Shown here: in pieces, positions 16,487-24,794 of the stretch
How positions within the stretch are numbered: the stretch's first letter is position 1
Layout: each line of letters begins with the position of its first letter
From: Pelolinea sp.
Lineage (GTDB): Bacteria > Chloroflexota > Anaerolineae > Anaerolineales > Anaerolineaceae
Direction of reading: 5' to 3'
Length of the DNA stretch: 64,000 bases
Assembly (NCBI GenBank): GCA_030692365.1
Contig: JAUYCC010000019.1
Coordinates: 1-64,000, forward strand
The notes under the pieces: generated by a model
What the model saw: only the letters and a program-made list of their open reading frames with translations
Databases searched by the model: none
What the model was told of the DNA's origin: nothing
Position numbers and translations under genes: made by a program

Positions 16487-17515
16487 TTAATCCACCGCAA
16501 AGAATATCGCGCGGAAAAAGATATACACAAAATACATACCAATCAGATAGAAGGCGTGCACTTTTTTCAATTTTCCCTTGGTAAACCATAAAATGGCCCA
16601 TAAGATAGCTCCGGTTATGGTTTCCCAGGGCAGATCCCACAAAATGAGCGGCCGCGGCACATAATAAGTGGAGAGCAGCGCACCACCGCCAATAGCCACA
16701 AGGGGATTCGTGATATTGGAACCCACCAGTGTCCCTAATGAAACGCCGTGCTCGCCGTGCCGAATGCCTGCCAGCGCTGTGATCAATTCGGGCATTGCTG
16801 AAGCTACACCCAATGTGACCACACCAATTAAAGATCCTCCAACGCCTGTGCGCACAACCACCTGTTCGGAAATTTTCAGCACAAAAGATGCTGCGACGAC
16901 AGTAATCGCCATCATCGCGAGACCTATACCGCTATCTATAAAGACCCCTTTCAGATTCTCCGGTATCTTTTCAGCGATTTCCTCACTTTGAACACTATTA
17001 TCCTCTTTTTTATAATGCTTGCGTTCATCCTTAAAAAGATAATAGGTATATGCGATAAAAGTACCAAACAAAATCGCTCCATCCAACCGAGAATAATTGC
17101 CATCCAAGCCAAAGAGGATGCACATAATGGTCGTCGCGATCATCGGTACCATGCTTTTCCAAAGGAAGTAGCGCCGGAAGTAGAGCGTGCCTGAAAGCAG
17201 CACCACAACACCCATGATCAGTGTCTGTTGTACAACATCCGATCCGATATTGCTGCCCAAGACAATGGATGAACCAATTTTATAATCCAGTGTGCCTGCC
17301 AGAATACCGGCTGACGCGGTGAGGTGGGAAGTGATTTCAGGAATGCTGGTTGCTAAAGAGAAGACTGTCATTCCCATAAAAGTCGACGAAAGGTGAAAAT
17401 ATGCCGCAATCCCGATCAGTTTTTTAACAGCCACATTGGCGCTGATGACCAGCACAACGATGGCCAAAAAACCAATCACAGCAATGGCAGGTGTTGAAAA
17501 CGAAGATATATCCAT
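16487..17515 (-). CDS. Sodium/calcium exchanger-family (CaCA) membrane antiporter
   Basis: Inner-membrane cation antiporter of 342 residues. The two inverted alpha-repeats of the CaCA superfamily are visible: FSLATSIPEITSHLTAS followed by GSNIGSDVVQQ in the first half, and LGVASAMPELITALAGI followed by LVGSNITNPLVAIGGG in the second. The acidic residues of the SxPE motifs bind the ion. About ten hydrophobic segments, with a charged cytoplasmic loop (KDERKHYKKEDN) between the halves. Ribosome site GGAGA before ATG. Which ion pair it exchanges cannot be told. A second, more divergent CaCA gene lies about 700 nt upstream in the same direction. Confidence 0.85.
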   Translation of the reverse strand: MDISSFSTPAIAVIGFLAIVVLVISANVAVKKLIGIAAYFHLSSTFMGMTVFSLATSIPEITSHLTASAGILAGTLDYKIGSSIVLGSNIGSDVVQQTLIMGVVVLLSGTLYFRRYFLWKSMVPMIATTIMCILFGLDGNYSRLDGAILFGTFIAYTYYLFKDERKHYKKEDNSVQSEEIAEKIPENLKGVFIDSGIGLAMMAITVVAASFVLKISEQVVVRTGVGGSLIGVVTLGVASAMPELITALAGIRHGEHGVSLGTLVGSNITNPLVAIGGGALLSTYYVPRPLILWDLPWETITGAILWAILWFTKGKLKKVHAFYLIGMYFVYIFFRAIFFAVD

Positions 17516-17576
17516 GTAAATTCTCCAAAAAGGCTAATCGAATATGTAAAAGCCATTCCGAAAACCTTAATTCAAT

Positions 17577-17596
17577 AAAAATGCCCGAAACGGGCA
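17577..17596 (-). terminator. Intrinsic terminator upstream of the CaCA antiporter
   Basis: On the - strand TGCCCG-TTT-CGGGCA (17596-17582) is followed by TTTTTA. It lies 62 nt before the antiporter start, so it either ends transcription from the 18201 gene or acts as an attenuator in the antiporter leader. No known cation riboswitch was recognised around it. Confidence 0.55.
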
Positions 17597-18200
17597 ACTC
17601 TTATTTATACCACTAATTATTAAGAAAGATATAATTGTGGAGGTTTAATAAATGAATACTCCTATATTAAAGATTGCCTAAATATTGAGTATTCTCATCA
17701 AAGTTCTGGAATCTAATTAGTAGATTTAATATCAGGATGTTGTTCTGGTGCCTTGAGGTCTTTTCCAGTTAGTAAAAAAATATTCGCCACTCACATTAAA
17801 CCACATTTGAGAAAATCAAAGAAAGGGAAGATTCTTGGTTATGGTATTGTTGAAATACCAAAATATAGTCATCTACGACAACCTATCAAAACGATTTTAA
17901 ATTTATAAATTCAAATAGAACAATACTAATTATATATAATCGTTTTCAGTCGTACAAGCTTTATTTTGCGACGAATCATTAGCCTCATTTTACAAAATAT
18001 TTCCTCATTTTTCTGTACTCTGTGCGTAGAATTTTCCTTTCGATATCCTATAATCCGACCATTTTCTGAGGATTTATTGAGGAATAATGTCTGAAATAAC
18101 TGGCTTAATTCGATTAACTGCAGCTCAGAAAGATTTTTATGCAAGTGATCGGCAATTAAATTAGGGTTTGAACCCTGATATCAATTGAAAGACCTGCGTA
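17597..18200. other. A/T-rich spacer between two antiporter genes
   Basis: About 600 nt without a convincing gene. A 72-codon ORF on the - strand (17926-18144, MHKNLSELQLIELSQLFQTL...) is K/R/N-rich and unlike any family I know; it has no ribosome site and is not called. The rest holds only short, A/T-biased reading frames. Confidence 0.4.
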
Positions 18201-19154
18201 TTAGAAAAACAGGAATAAGTAAGATAAAAAATATAGAATAATAAAAATTACTCCCGTTTTCTTGTCCAATTTCCGCCTTACAGCTAAAAATATAATAACG
18301 ATTGCTGCTACTATGATTGTATAAAGAATTGTTTGATTTGCTAAGTCGGTGGAAACTTTTTGCGGGAACAAGAATTGACCTATACCAATGGATAATGTCG
18401 CGTCAACTAAGCAGCTCCCCAGAATATCACCGATTGCAATATTGTATTGTTTTTTCCTTATAGCAGTGATATCTACAAATAATTCGGGTAATGAAGTTCC
18501 TATCCCAACAATAAAAAAGCTTATAAAGTATTCTGGAATATGGATATCTTCAGCAAGTTTTATAACTGAATTAATTACCAAAACAGAACCTGCTGCAACA
18601 CCAATTAAAAAAATCGAAACAAGAAGTATGAGATTTCTTTTTCTTTTTTCTGTGATGGGATTATTTGGTGTTTCAAAATCATCTTTTGCAACACTCGTTG
18701 TGATTATGATTGTGAATAATCCAAGACTGGAGATTAAGAAAAGTGCATTTAACCTTGAAAAGGAACCTTTTTCAAAAATACTGAACAGCAAAATCAAGGC
18801 CAGGAAAAGGCAGCTCCCAATTACTGCTAATTCTCTTCGTTTGAATTTTATGGGTCCTCCAAAAAAGGGAAGAATACCAAATATCAGGGTTAATTGGCTT
18901 AAAACAGACCCTACTGAATCACCTATACTGATGTCTGCATGTCCCAAGTAATTTGACAGAACAGAATTTACAATTTCCGGAAGGTCAGTCCCAAATGAAA
19001 TAAGTACAACACCAATTATTAAGGGCGGAATTTTAAAAGCTGAAGCCAGTTCTATCGAGTAGTCAATACTCTTCTTGCTGGAATAAATCATTAAAACTAC
19101 CCCAATAGCAAATAATGCAATTGCCAGAGAAGTCGAATTAATCGCAAAAGCCAT
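18201..19154 (-). CDS. CaCA-family cation antiporter, second copy
   Basis: Membrane antiporter of 317 residues, close to the usual YrbG/CaCA length. Alpha-repeat 1 reads ISFGTDLPEIVNSVLSN then GDSVGSVLSQLTL; alpha-repeat 2 reads GIGTSLPELFVDITAIRK then GDILGSCLVDATLSIG. About ten hydrophobic segments. It is only distantly similar to the product of 16487-17515 and more A/T-rich, so the two are probably separate acquisitions rather than a recent duplication. GGAGG for its start lies in the last codons of the upstream small ORF (19160-19423), suggesting coupling. Ion specificity unknown. Confidence 0.83.
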   Translation of the reverse strand: MAFAINSTSLAIALFAIGVVLMIYSSKKSIDYSIELASAFKIPPLIIGVVLISFGTDLPEIVNSVLSNYLGHADISIGDSVGSVLSQLTLIFGILPFFGGPIKFKRRELAVIGSCLFLALILLFSIFEKGSFSRLNALFLISSLGLFTIIITTSVAKDDFETPNNPITEKRKRNLILLVSIFLIGVAAGSVLVINSVIKLAEDIHIPEYFISFFIVGIGTSLPELFVDITAIRKKQYNIAIGDILGSCLVDATLSIGIGQFLFPQKVSTDLANQTILYTIIVAAIVIIFLAVRRKLDKKTGVIFIILYFLSYLFLFF

Positions 19155-19159
19155 CTAAT

Positions 19160-19423
19160 TTATCCTCCAGAAAATTCTTTACTGATATTCAAAATGGTTT
19201 TTTCTTCCATAATACTTAATCGAAGTCTTTCTAAAAAAAATCTTCTATTTGAATTTTTTGACTTTTTCTTCAGCCAGAAAATTTGCCTTCCCTCTGGTGA
19301 AAATATATATTTTTCAATAAAACTGAATAAGGCCCCGCTTACCTTCTCGAAAAAATCAGTATTATTTCTATTTATTATGTATCTTAATAAAATGTGGTTT
19401 AATGCCTTTACAAGGAAGATCAA
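19160..19423 (-). CDS. Small basic protein of unknown function (87 aa)
   Basis: An 87-codon ORF ending 5 nt before the second antiporter, whose ribosome site it contains. The product is rich in Lys, Arg, Phe and Ile (ending ILNISKEFSGG) with no recognisable motif. The tight spacing is its only support; low-complexity A/T-rich DNA here makes chance ORFs likely. It may also be a remnant of a larger protein. Confidence 0.3.
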   Translation of the reverse strand: MIFLVKALNHILLRYIINRNNTDFFEKVSGALFSFIEKYIFSPEGRQIFWLKKKSKNSNRRFFLERLRLSIMEEKTILNISKEFSGG

Positions 19424-19521
19424 CGATGATGATTGACTTGAGTGAAAAAGAAAATCGCTTTTAATAAGTCTTATTTATGATTATATAGAAAATTACTTGA
19501 ATTGCAAAATATTGTATAGGT

Positions 19522-19990
19522 TCAATACATATGAGACAGTTGGGGTGCAAACTGCGGGTAGTTAGACTGAATATACTCTTGAGGCGTTAGATTGTCCAGC
19601 GAGTGGTGCGGCCTGACCTGGTTGTAGATCCGTTCCCATTCTTGCAGGACCTGATTCATCACAGGCAGCTCCCAATCGTCCGCGTACACCTGGTAGAACT
19701 CTTCCACATGCGTGCGGTGCGCTCGTTCCACACAACCGTTCAGCTTGGGCGAGCGCGGCGGTAACACAAACAGGCGAATATTCTTTTCCTGACAGGCCTG
19801 TTCAAATTCGGCCATATACTCACTGCCTCCATCCACCTGCACCGCCTTGAGCGGAAAGGGCAGGCGCTGCTGGACAGTCTCCAGAAATCCTTTGGCGCTG
19901 TTGGCTGTGGCTCTCTGGCTAGCCTGCAGCACATCCCAGCGGCTGACCATATCCCGTGCGGTGAAGTAGGCTTTGATGTAATCGAGGTAC
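19522..19990 (-). mobile_element. IS481-type transposase, C-terminal remnant
   Basis: From about 19990 down to the TCA-encoded stop at 19522 the - frame reads KAYFTARDMVSRWDVL, AVQVDGGSEYMAEFEQACQ, FVLPPRSPKLNGCVERAHRT and ends with RPHHSLDNLTPQEYIQ. These are the integrase-core blocks of IS481-like elements, including the second catalytic Asp and the Glu. The N-terminal HTH half and first catalytic Asp are gone; upstream of about 19990 the frame is only the antisense of a PfkB-kinase fragment. The element is dead and marks a recombination junction. Confidence 0.75.
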
Positions 19991-20457
19991 TGGAAGCGAA
20001 AAAAGTGTTGCTGGCAGTGGATATGCAGGGTTTTGTTCGTGTTTTGCGTGGAAAGGAACTGAAATACGAACCCTGGGAAGAAATGCGGTCTACATTGGCG
20101 CATGTGGACATCGTAAAAAGCGATGCTGTCGAAGCAGAATTTTTGACTGGTGAAACCAACATCTTCAAAGCAGCCAAGTTCTACGCTGATATGGGGCTGA
20201 AGGAAATCGTCCTGACACATCGAGATGGGTTGCTCATTTATGCTAATGACAAATATCACGAGATGGGCTTTTTTTCTGCCCAACTGGATGGCAGAAGCGG
20301 GCGCGGCGAGACCTGTATTGGAACATATGTGACCAAGCGCCTCTCAAAACCCCCGCGCGAGTCTGGAATCTGGGCAGCCGCGGTCACCAGCCTAAAAATG
20401 GAGAATCTGGGGCCATTTAATCGATCCATCAGCGATTTCTCAGTTGGTACTGAATGA
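19984..20457 (+). pseudogene. PfkB-family carbohydrate kinase, C-terminal fragment
   Basis: The + frame reads EAKKVLLAVDMQGFVRVL, then HVDIVKSDAVEAEFLTGET and LKEIVLTHRDGLLIYAND, and reaches GRSGRGETCIGTYVTKRL, the position of the GAGD anion-hole motif with the catalytic Asp replaced (GRGET). The sequence before about 19984 is IS481 transposase DNA, so the N-terminal sugar-binding half is missing. Length about 155 codons against about 300 for the family. The altered catalytic motif adds to the case that this is debris, unless it came from a non-kinase paralogue. Confidence 0.6.
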
Positions 20458-20575
20458 ATTCAAAACAGGGTTTTCGAAAAGAAATTGTTCTAATTAAAAC
20501 CCGATATATTTTGATAGTCTCTACGAATTCTTTGAGATAGAATTGATCAACAACTCATATGGAGAAAAATATTAA

Positions 20576-22153
20576 ATGAGAAAATATTTATTTCTTACCG
20601 CCCTCCTGCTGGGTATTTCTTTCGACATTCTTTTCTGGGGAAAAATCCCGGGAATCTCTTTTCTTTTTTTTGTATTGTTATGTCTTGGGTCTGGTTATTT
20701 CCTTATCAAAAAAGAAAAACTACATCCATCAAGGAACAACTTTTTGCTCCTAATCCCTATCTTATTTCTTTCCATAATGACATTCGTCCGTAGAGAGCCG
20801 TTCACATCTTTCCTTAATTCTTCCCTGACCTTATTCCTTATGGTAGTATTAGCAATGACTTATCTCAGCGGCCAATGGGTTTCCTTCGGCGTTGGTGATT
20901 ATGTGGCTAATTTTATCCACTTGGTTGGGGGCATGTTCGTTCTTCCATGGCTCTCAAGCGCCAACAAAGATCCTCAAGAAAAAGACCGTGATGTTAAATC
21001 CTGGATAAAAAGCGTGAATCCCATTATTCGCGGTGTGCTGCTGGCGATACCGGTTTTATTGGTTTTCACTGCCCTCTTTTCTTCGGCTGACCTGATTTTT
21101 GCCAAGAAGATAAACTTACTGATCACAAATCTAAAACTGGAGAATTTGCCGGAATACTTATTCAGAGGATTCTTAATACTTATCATCGCTTATTTTTTTA
21201 CAGGGATTATTTTCTACGCCGCAAAGCGGAACAATAATATACGTCTGCTCGGAATAGACAAATCCATTGTCGCGCCCTTCCTGGGTTTCACTGAGACAAC
21301 AATCATTTTGGGAGGGGTTTTGCTCCTCTTCAGCGCTTTTGTGCTTATTCAATTTGAGTACTTTTTCTTTGGCCTGGCCAATATCACTCTTCAGGGATTT
21401 ACATATTCGGAATATGCACGGCGGGGATTTGGTGAACTTGTGGCCGTCGCAGTTTTCAGCATTATGCTTCTAAAAGGTCTAAGCATAATTTCAAAATGTG
21501 AAACGGTTAGGAAAATTAAGGCTTTCACCGGATTAACAATTGGCCTTGTTACCTTGGTCATGATAATTTTGGTGTCCGCTTTCCAGCGTCTTTACCTGTA
21601 TGAATCGGCCTATGGATTCTCACGTTCAAGAACCTATGCGCATGTTTTTATGATCTGGCTGGGCATTCTGCTGCTGGCAGTGGTGATTATGGAGGTTTTC
21701 CGGCGGCCACGGGCTTTTGCAAACATCGTCCTGGCCATTCTATTAGGTTTCAGCATTACGCTCAATCTGCTGAATGTTGACAGGTTCATTGTCCACAACA
21801 ATATAAACCGGGCAGTTCAAGGTGAGGAGCTGGACATTAGTTACTTATCCTCCCTATCAAATGACGCGATACCAGCATTGGTAAGTAATTTTTCCTCGGA
21901 AAAACTACCACCGAAAATCCATGAGGATATAGGCGCCGCCCTGATCTGTTTTCAGCAAAGCATCAAGAACTCCCCTGCGTCATTAAAGCATTGGCAGTCC
22001 TTCCATTTATCTAACTGGATCGCGGAGCGTGACCTCCAAAAAGTCGAGCAAGATCTGAAGGGGTATGGAGTTCAGGATAATGACTGGACAATAATTGGTA
22101 TGAGTCCGGATGGGGTAGAGTATCCCTGCCAGGGTTACACGGTTTTTGATTGA
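20576..22153 (+). CDS. DUF4173 polytopic membrane protein
   Basis: A 525-residue integral membrane protein with about a dozen hydrophobic segments starting at residue 4. The block GFTYSEYARRGFGELVAVAVFS around residue 280 is characteristic of the DUF4173 family, whose biochemical role is unknown. The last 100 residues are soluble (DISYLSSLSNDAIPALVSN...) and end with a small domain containing WTIIGMSPDGVEYPCQGYTV. GGAG precedes the ATG. The last 45 codons and about 50 nt beyond them are repeated at 33012-33192, where the rest of the gene is absent. Confidence 0.8.
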   Translation: MRKYLFLTALLLGISFDILFWGKIPGISFLFFVLLCLGSGYFLIKKEKLHPSRNNFLLLIPILFLSIMTFVRREPFTSFLNSSLTLFLMVVLAMTYLSGQWVSFGVGDYVANFIHLVGGMFVLPWLSSANKDPQEKDRDVKSWIKSVNPIIRGVLLAIPVLLVFTALFSSADLIFAKKINLLITNLKLENLPEYLFRGFLILIIAYFFTGIIFYAAKRNNNIRLLGIDKSIVAPFLGFTETTIILGGVLLLFSAFVLIQFEYFFFGLANITLQGFTYSEYARRGFGELVAVAVFSIMLLKGLSIISKCETVRKIKAFTGLTIGLVTLVMIILVSAFQRLYLYESAYGFSRSRTYAHVFMIWLGILLLAVVIMEVFRRPRAFANIVLAILLGFSITLNLLNVDRFIVHNNINRAVQGEELDISYLSSLSNDAIPALVSNFSSEKLPPKIHEDIGAALICFQQSIKNSPASLKHWQSFHLSNWIAERDLQKVEQDLKGYGVQDNDWTIIGMSPDGVEYPCQGYTVFD

Positions 22154-22199
22154 AACACTCATAGAAATTGCCAGGTTGCTCGAAGTGCGCAAGTGAACC
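22019..22199. repeat. Direct repeat, left copy (DUF4173 3' end and flank)
   Basis: This stretch, from ATCGCGGAGCGTGACC through the DUF4173 stop to CGCAAGTGAACC, matches 33012-33192 in the same orientation with about ten mismatches and no obvious gap by eye. Beyond it the left copy has about 50 nt not present on the right, then weaker similarity resumes over the methyltransferase 3' end. Confidence 0.85.
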
Positions 22200-22295
22200 C
22201 GACATGCAAACCAAGGATTTGTAATGATAAAAGATATTGTCAGACTGAAATCTGACCTACACCACCACCGAGTGCAGCGCCTTTTATTATAGGGA

Positions 22296-22404
22296 AGCAA
22301 CCCCATTTCGCAACCTTCCGCTTTGACCTCTTCACAAAGCCGCTGCCATGAATGAATGGGTTTTAGGGTTTTCAGTTCATAGGCCTGGTCAAAACGCCCA
22401 CTGC
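22296..22404 (-). pseudogene. MtmB-like methyltransferase, C-terminal remnant
   Basis: Read on the - strand, about 35 codons give RFDQAYELKTLKPIHSWQRL then CEEVKAEGCEMGL. This aligns with the last residues of the intact gene at 33208-34584 (RFDQAYNLKTLKPVPSWQQL then YEEVKAEVREMGL). The stop is lost and the frame runs on. Nothing upstream (above 22404) resembles the rest of the protein, so this is a 3'-end remnant left by the rearrangement that created the flanking direct repeats. Confidence 0.75.
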
Positions 22405-22413
22405 CTGCTTACC

Positions 22414-23040
22414 TTACTTTTTCACAGCGCGCCCAGATACTAATAGACCATTACTCCCAGAGGTCTGATTCAACGCGACAAGATTCCAGCGCCCTTCTTC
22501 CAGATCCAAGATAGTGTAGGAAGCGTTATCAAAATAAATACCTGACGCTTCTTCAATATCAATTTGCAGAAGCAGGCTCATCAACGCACGCATAAAATCG
22601 CCATGTGAGCACACTAAAACGGTCTGCCCCTTGTAATTGGCGGTCAATTCACTTAAAAAATCAGCGGCGCGCTGCCGCACTTCCAGCAGATTTTCACCGC
22701 CTTCAGGACGGAATAAAGAAAGCGGCACAACTGACTCCTGCAGCTTTTTCCTGAACACCTCCGCTGGCAAGCCGTCCAATACTCCGCAATGCCATTCTCC
22801 GACTAGCGGTGTTGTTTTTACCGTGAGACTGTGGTATCGCGCGATGGTAGCAGCAGTATCTTGCGCACGGCGCATATTGCTGGAAAAGATCTGGTCAATA
22901 GGGAAATCTTTCAGGTGTTTAGCCAGTTCTTCGGCTTGCTGAAGGCCCGTGGCGTTCAGTTCCCCGTCGCTCTGTCCCTGCAGAAAGTGGTTTAAATTCG
23001 CGTCCGTCTGCCCATGACGCACAAGGACTAATCGAAGCAT
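22414..23040 (-). CDS. Histidine phosphatase family protein (PGM/CobC type)
   Basis: Phosphomonoesterase of 208 residues in the histidine phosphatase superfamily. LVLVRHGQTDANLNHFLQG at the N-terminus holds the phospho-acceptor His, LVGEWHCGVLDG the general acid region, and VLVCSHGDFMRALM the second catalytic His. Could act as a sugar phosphatase or phosphoglycerate mutase; substrate cannot be told. Last gene of a - strand run that begins with PTS EIIC (28833), which suggests a sugar-phosphate substrate. Confidence 0.82.
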   Translation of the reverse strand: MLRLVLVRHGQTDANLNHFLQGQSDGELNATGLQQAEELAKHLKDFPIDQIFSSNMRRAQDTAATIARYHSLTVKTTPLVGEWHCGVLDGLPAEVFRKKLQESVVPLSLFRPEGGENLLEVRQRAADFLSELTANYKGQTVLVCSHGDFMRALMSLLLQIDIEEASGIYFDNASYTILDLEEGRWNLVALNQTSGSNGLLVSGRAVKK

Positions 23041-23100
23041 GAGGTATTATCTTTGAAATATGGTCGGGATTCATATGTCATGATTTATTTTTTTTGTCAA

Positions 23101-23403
23101 TTAATTTTCGGTTAGACGTTTTTCCACTTCCTCATAGAAAGCGGTCAGGACTGTTTCGACCACGCCCTTGCGCGCGCCGAACATCAACTTTTGGCCCACG
23201 GCATTGAGCGGATAAGCTTTAATGGCCATGTTCGTTCCGCCCTCTGCTTCATCTTTGAAATCAATCTCCAGCTTGCTGCGGTCGCCGAGAATTTTTCCGT
23301 GCAGTTTTTTATTCATCTGGGCATGCAGTTGTTTGTTAGCCAGATCATGTACTATTATCTTGCCCCCCATGCTTTTTATGCTGAGATAGGCGCTCTCGTA
23401 CAC
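23101..23403 (-). CDS. Uncharacterised 100-residue protein in the PTS operon
   Basis: I do not recognise this protein. It begins at GTG 23403 (VYESAYLSIKSMGGKIIVHD), but the coding pattern continues upstream without a stop (DSSKKYAYPFKK) to within a few nucleotides of the upstream kinase stop at 23456. An ATT start behind the GGAGG that overlaps the kinase stop is therefore possible. The product looks like a small alpha/beta protein with alternating basic strands (KKLHGKILGDRSKLEIDFKD) and a C-terminal helix ending VEKRLTEN. Wedged between a kinase and a phosphatase gene, it may belong to the same pathway. Confidence 0.5.
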   Translation of the reverse strand: MYESAYLSIKSMGGKIIVHDLANKQLHAQMNKKLHGKILGDRSKLEIDFKDEAEGGTNMAIKAYPLNAVGQKLMFGARKGVVETVLTAFYEEVEKRLTEN

Positions 23404-23455
23404 TTTTTTAAAAGGATAAGCATATTTTTTCGAACTATCAATATCGTAAGTAATG

Positions 23456-24385
23456 TCACACCTCCGTAATTTTGATTTTTTTTAACAGTTCTTCAACCAC
23501 ATCCCTCGCGGGCATGCGGGTGCCGGGTTGGCTGGCAGCCGCAGCGCCGCAGGCGATGCCCCAAGACAGCGCGGTGGCGAGTGATTCTCCGGACGCCAGC
23601 AAAAACACCAAGCCGCCTACCATGGCATCTCCCGCGCCGGTAGGATTTTGCTCCTTAATCGGAGGTGAGCTGCCCAACCAGTGTTTTTTCCCGTCGCTTA
23701 AAAGCGCGCCTTTTTTTCCGGCTGAAACGACAATATTCTGCGCGCCCAGTTTATGAATAGATGGAAGGAGCGTGGTGAGCTCTTCTATGGTATCGGCTGG
23801 CAGACCCGCGAGCTGCTCGGCTTCACTGGCATTGGGTTTTACCAGATAGGGCTTGGCCTGACAACCCAGAAATAGCGGCTGCCCGCTGGTATCCAGAATG
23901 GCACGCGCCCCACCCGCCTGCACCAGGGTGATGATCTGCGCGAATATATCCTCCGGTACACCCGGGGTCAGGCTGCCTGCCAGCACCCACCAGTCGCCGG
24001 ATTGAACCAATCCCCTGATTTTTTCCATCAACGCGCGGGTTTCCTCAGCGGCTACAAGCGGGCCGGGTTCATTGAGCTTGATATGCTGCTTATGCTGGTC
24101 ATCAAAAATGCTGATATTCGTGCGGCTTTCCTGCTCAATCCACACAAAATCGGTTGCGATGCCCATTGAAATCAGGCCATCCTGCAGCAGCTGCCCCGTA
24201 TGCCCGCCCACAAAACCCACCGCGCGGCTTTCTCCACCCAAAACAGCGAGCATACGGGAGACATTGAAACCCTTGCCCCCGTAATCTGCGCGCACGGATG
24301 ATGCCCGCAGAACTTCGTTCATAACGAGCTGCGGCACGGTATATTCCTTATCAATGGCGGGATTAAGGGTTACGGTATAAATCAT
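23456..24385 (-). CDS. PfkB-type hexose-phosphate kinase (1-phosphofructokinase family)
   Basis: Kinase of 309 residues. The N-terminus MIYTVTLNPAIDKEY is typical of the FruK/LacC/PfkB branch that phosphorylates hexose phosphates. YGGKGFNVSRMLAVLG gives the substrate site, SRTNISIFD the lid region, and NPTGAGDAMVGGLVF the catalytic GAGD. The likely reaction is ketohexose-1-phosphate (or tagatose-6-phosphate) to the bisphosphate. It lies downstream of a mannitol-type PTS and an MDR dehydrogenase, fitting polyol phosphate to ketose phosphate to bisphosphate. Its stop overlaps the ribosome site of the next small gene. Confidence 0.85.
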   Translation of the reverse strand: MIYTVTLNPAIDKEYTVPQLVMNEVLRASSVRADYGGKGFNVSRMLAVLGGESRAVGFVGGHTGQLLQDGLISMGIATDFVWIEQESRTNISIFDDQHKQHIKLNEPGPLVAAEETRALMEKIRGLVQSGDWWVLAGSLTPGVPEDIFAQIITLVQAGGARAILDTSGQPLFLGCQAKPYLVKPNASEAEQLAGLPADTIEELTTLLPSIHKLGAQNIVVSAGKKGALLSDGKKHWLGSSPPIKEQNPTGAGDAMVGGLVFLLASGESLATALSWGIACGAAAASQPGTRMPARDVVEELLKKIKITEV

Positions 24386-24419
24386 TGCGTGTGATTGTTC
24401 GGATTGATCGCTGCCTAAT

Positions 24420-24794
24420 TTAACCCAGTTTTTTTCGGGTAGCCATAAAATAACCCAGGCAAATACCAGTGAGCGTTGTGACCAGGACGACCGCGAACCT
24501 GCCCCCGATTTGTTCCGCCAGTTGACGGGCAGCCAGGGTGAGCAAGAAGACCGAATAAAACAACAGCGTCTCGAAATAATTTTTGATGATGATTGAAAAA
24601 GGCTGCTTCTTTTTCCAGAAGCGCACTGCCACTGTTATCAGGGCAGCCAAGATGCCCAAAATGATCGCGATTCCGTAATCGGGGTCAGTGCCAGATGGCT
24701 TGTAAAAAATGCCGTAATATAACCCGATAGCGGCGCCAATTAGGATATAGCGCTGCATTTCTCCTATAGCGGAAGCGGATTTTTTTGTCGTCAT
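24420..24794 (-). CDS. Small polytopic membrane protein of unknown function
   Basis: A 124-residue protein with about four hydrophobic segments (YILIGAAIGLYYGIFY; AIILGILAALITVAV; TLLFYSVFLLTLAA; VVLVTTLTGICLGYFM) and a basic end (MATRKKLG). No family recognised. Its start overlaps the end of the upstream dehydrogenase by 4 nt (24791-24794), so it is co-translated with the PTS pathway genes. A transport accessory or an unrelated passenger are both possible. Confidence 0.6.
   Translation of the reverse strand: MTTKKSASAIGEMQRYILIGAAIGLYYGIFYKPSGTDPDYGIAIILGILAALITVAVRFWKKKQPFSIIIKNYFETLLFYSVFLLTLAARQLAEQIGGRFAVVLVTTLTGICLGYFMATRKKLG

Noticed and set aside
16241-16591. 116-codon + strand ORF before the antiporter
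   Set aside because: It runs into the antisense of the CaCA gene, spans a hairpin and has no protein-like pattern.
17740-17900. Open + strand frame ending LRQPIKTILNL before the second antiporter
   Set aside because: About 60 codons with no ATG, no ribosome site and no recognised family; treated as A/T-rich chance sequence.
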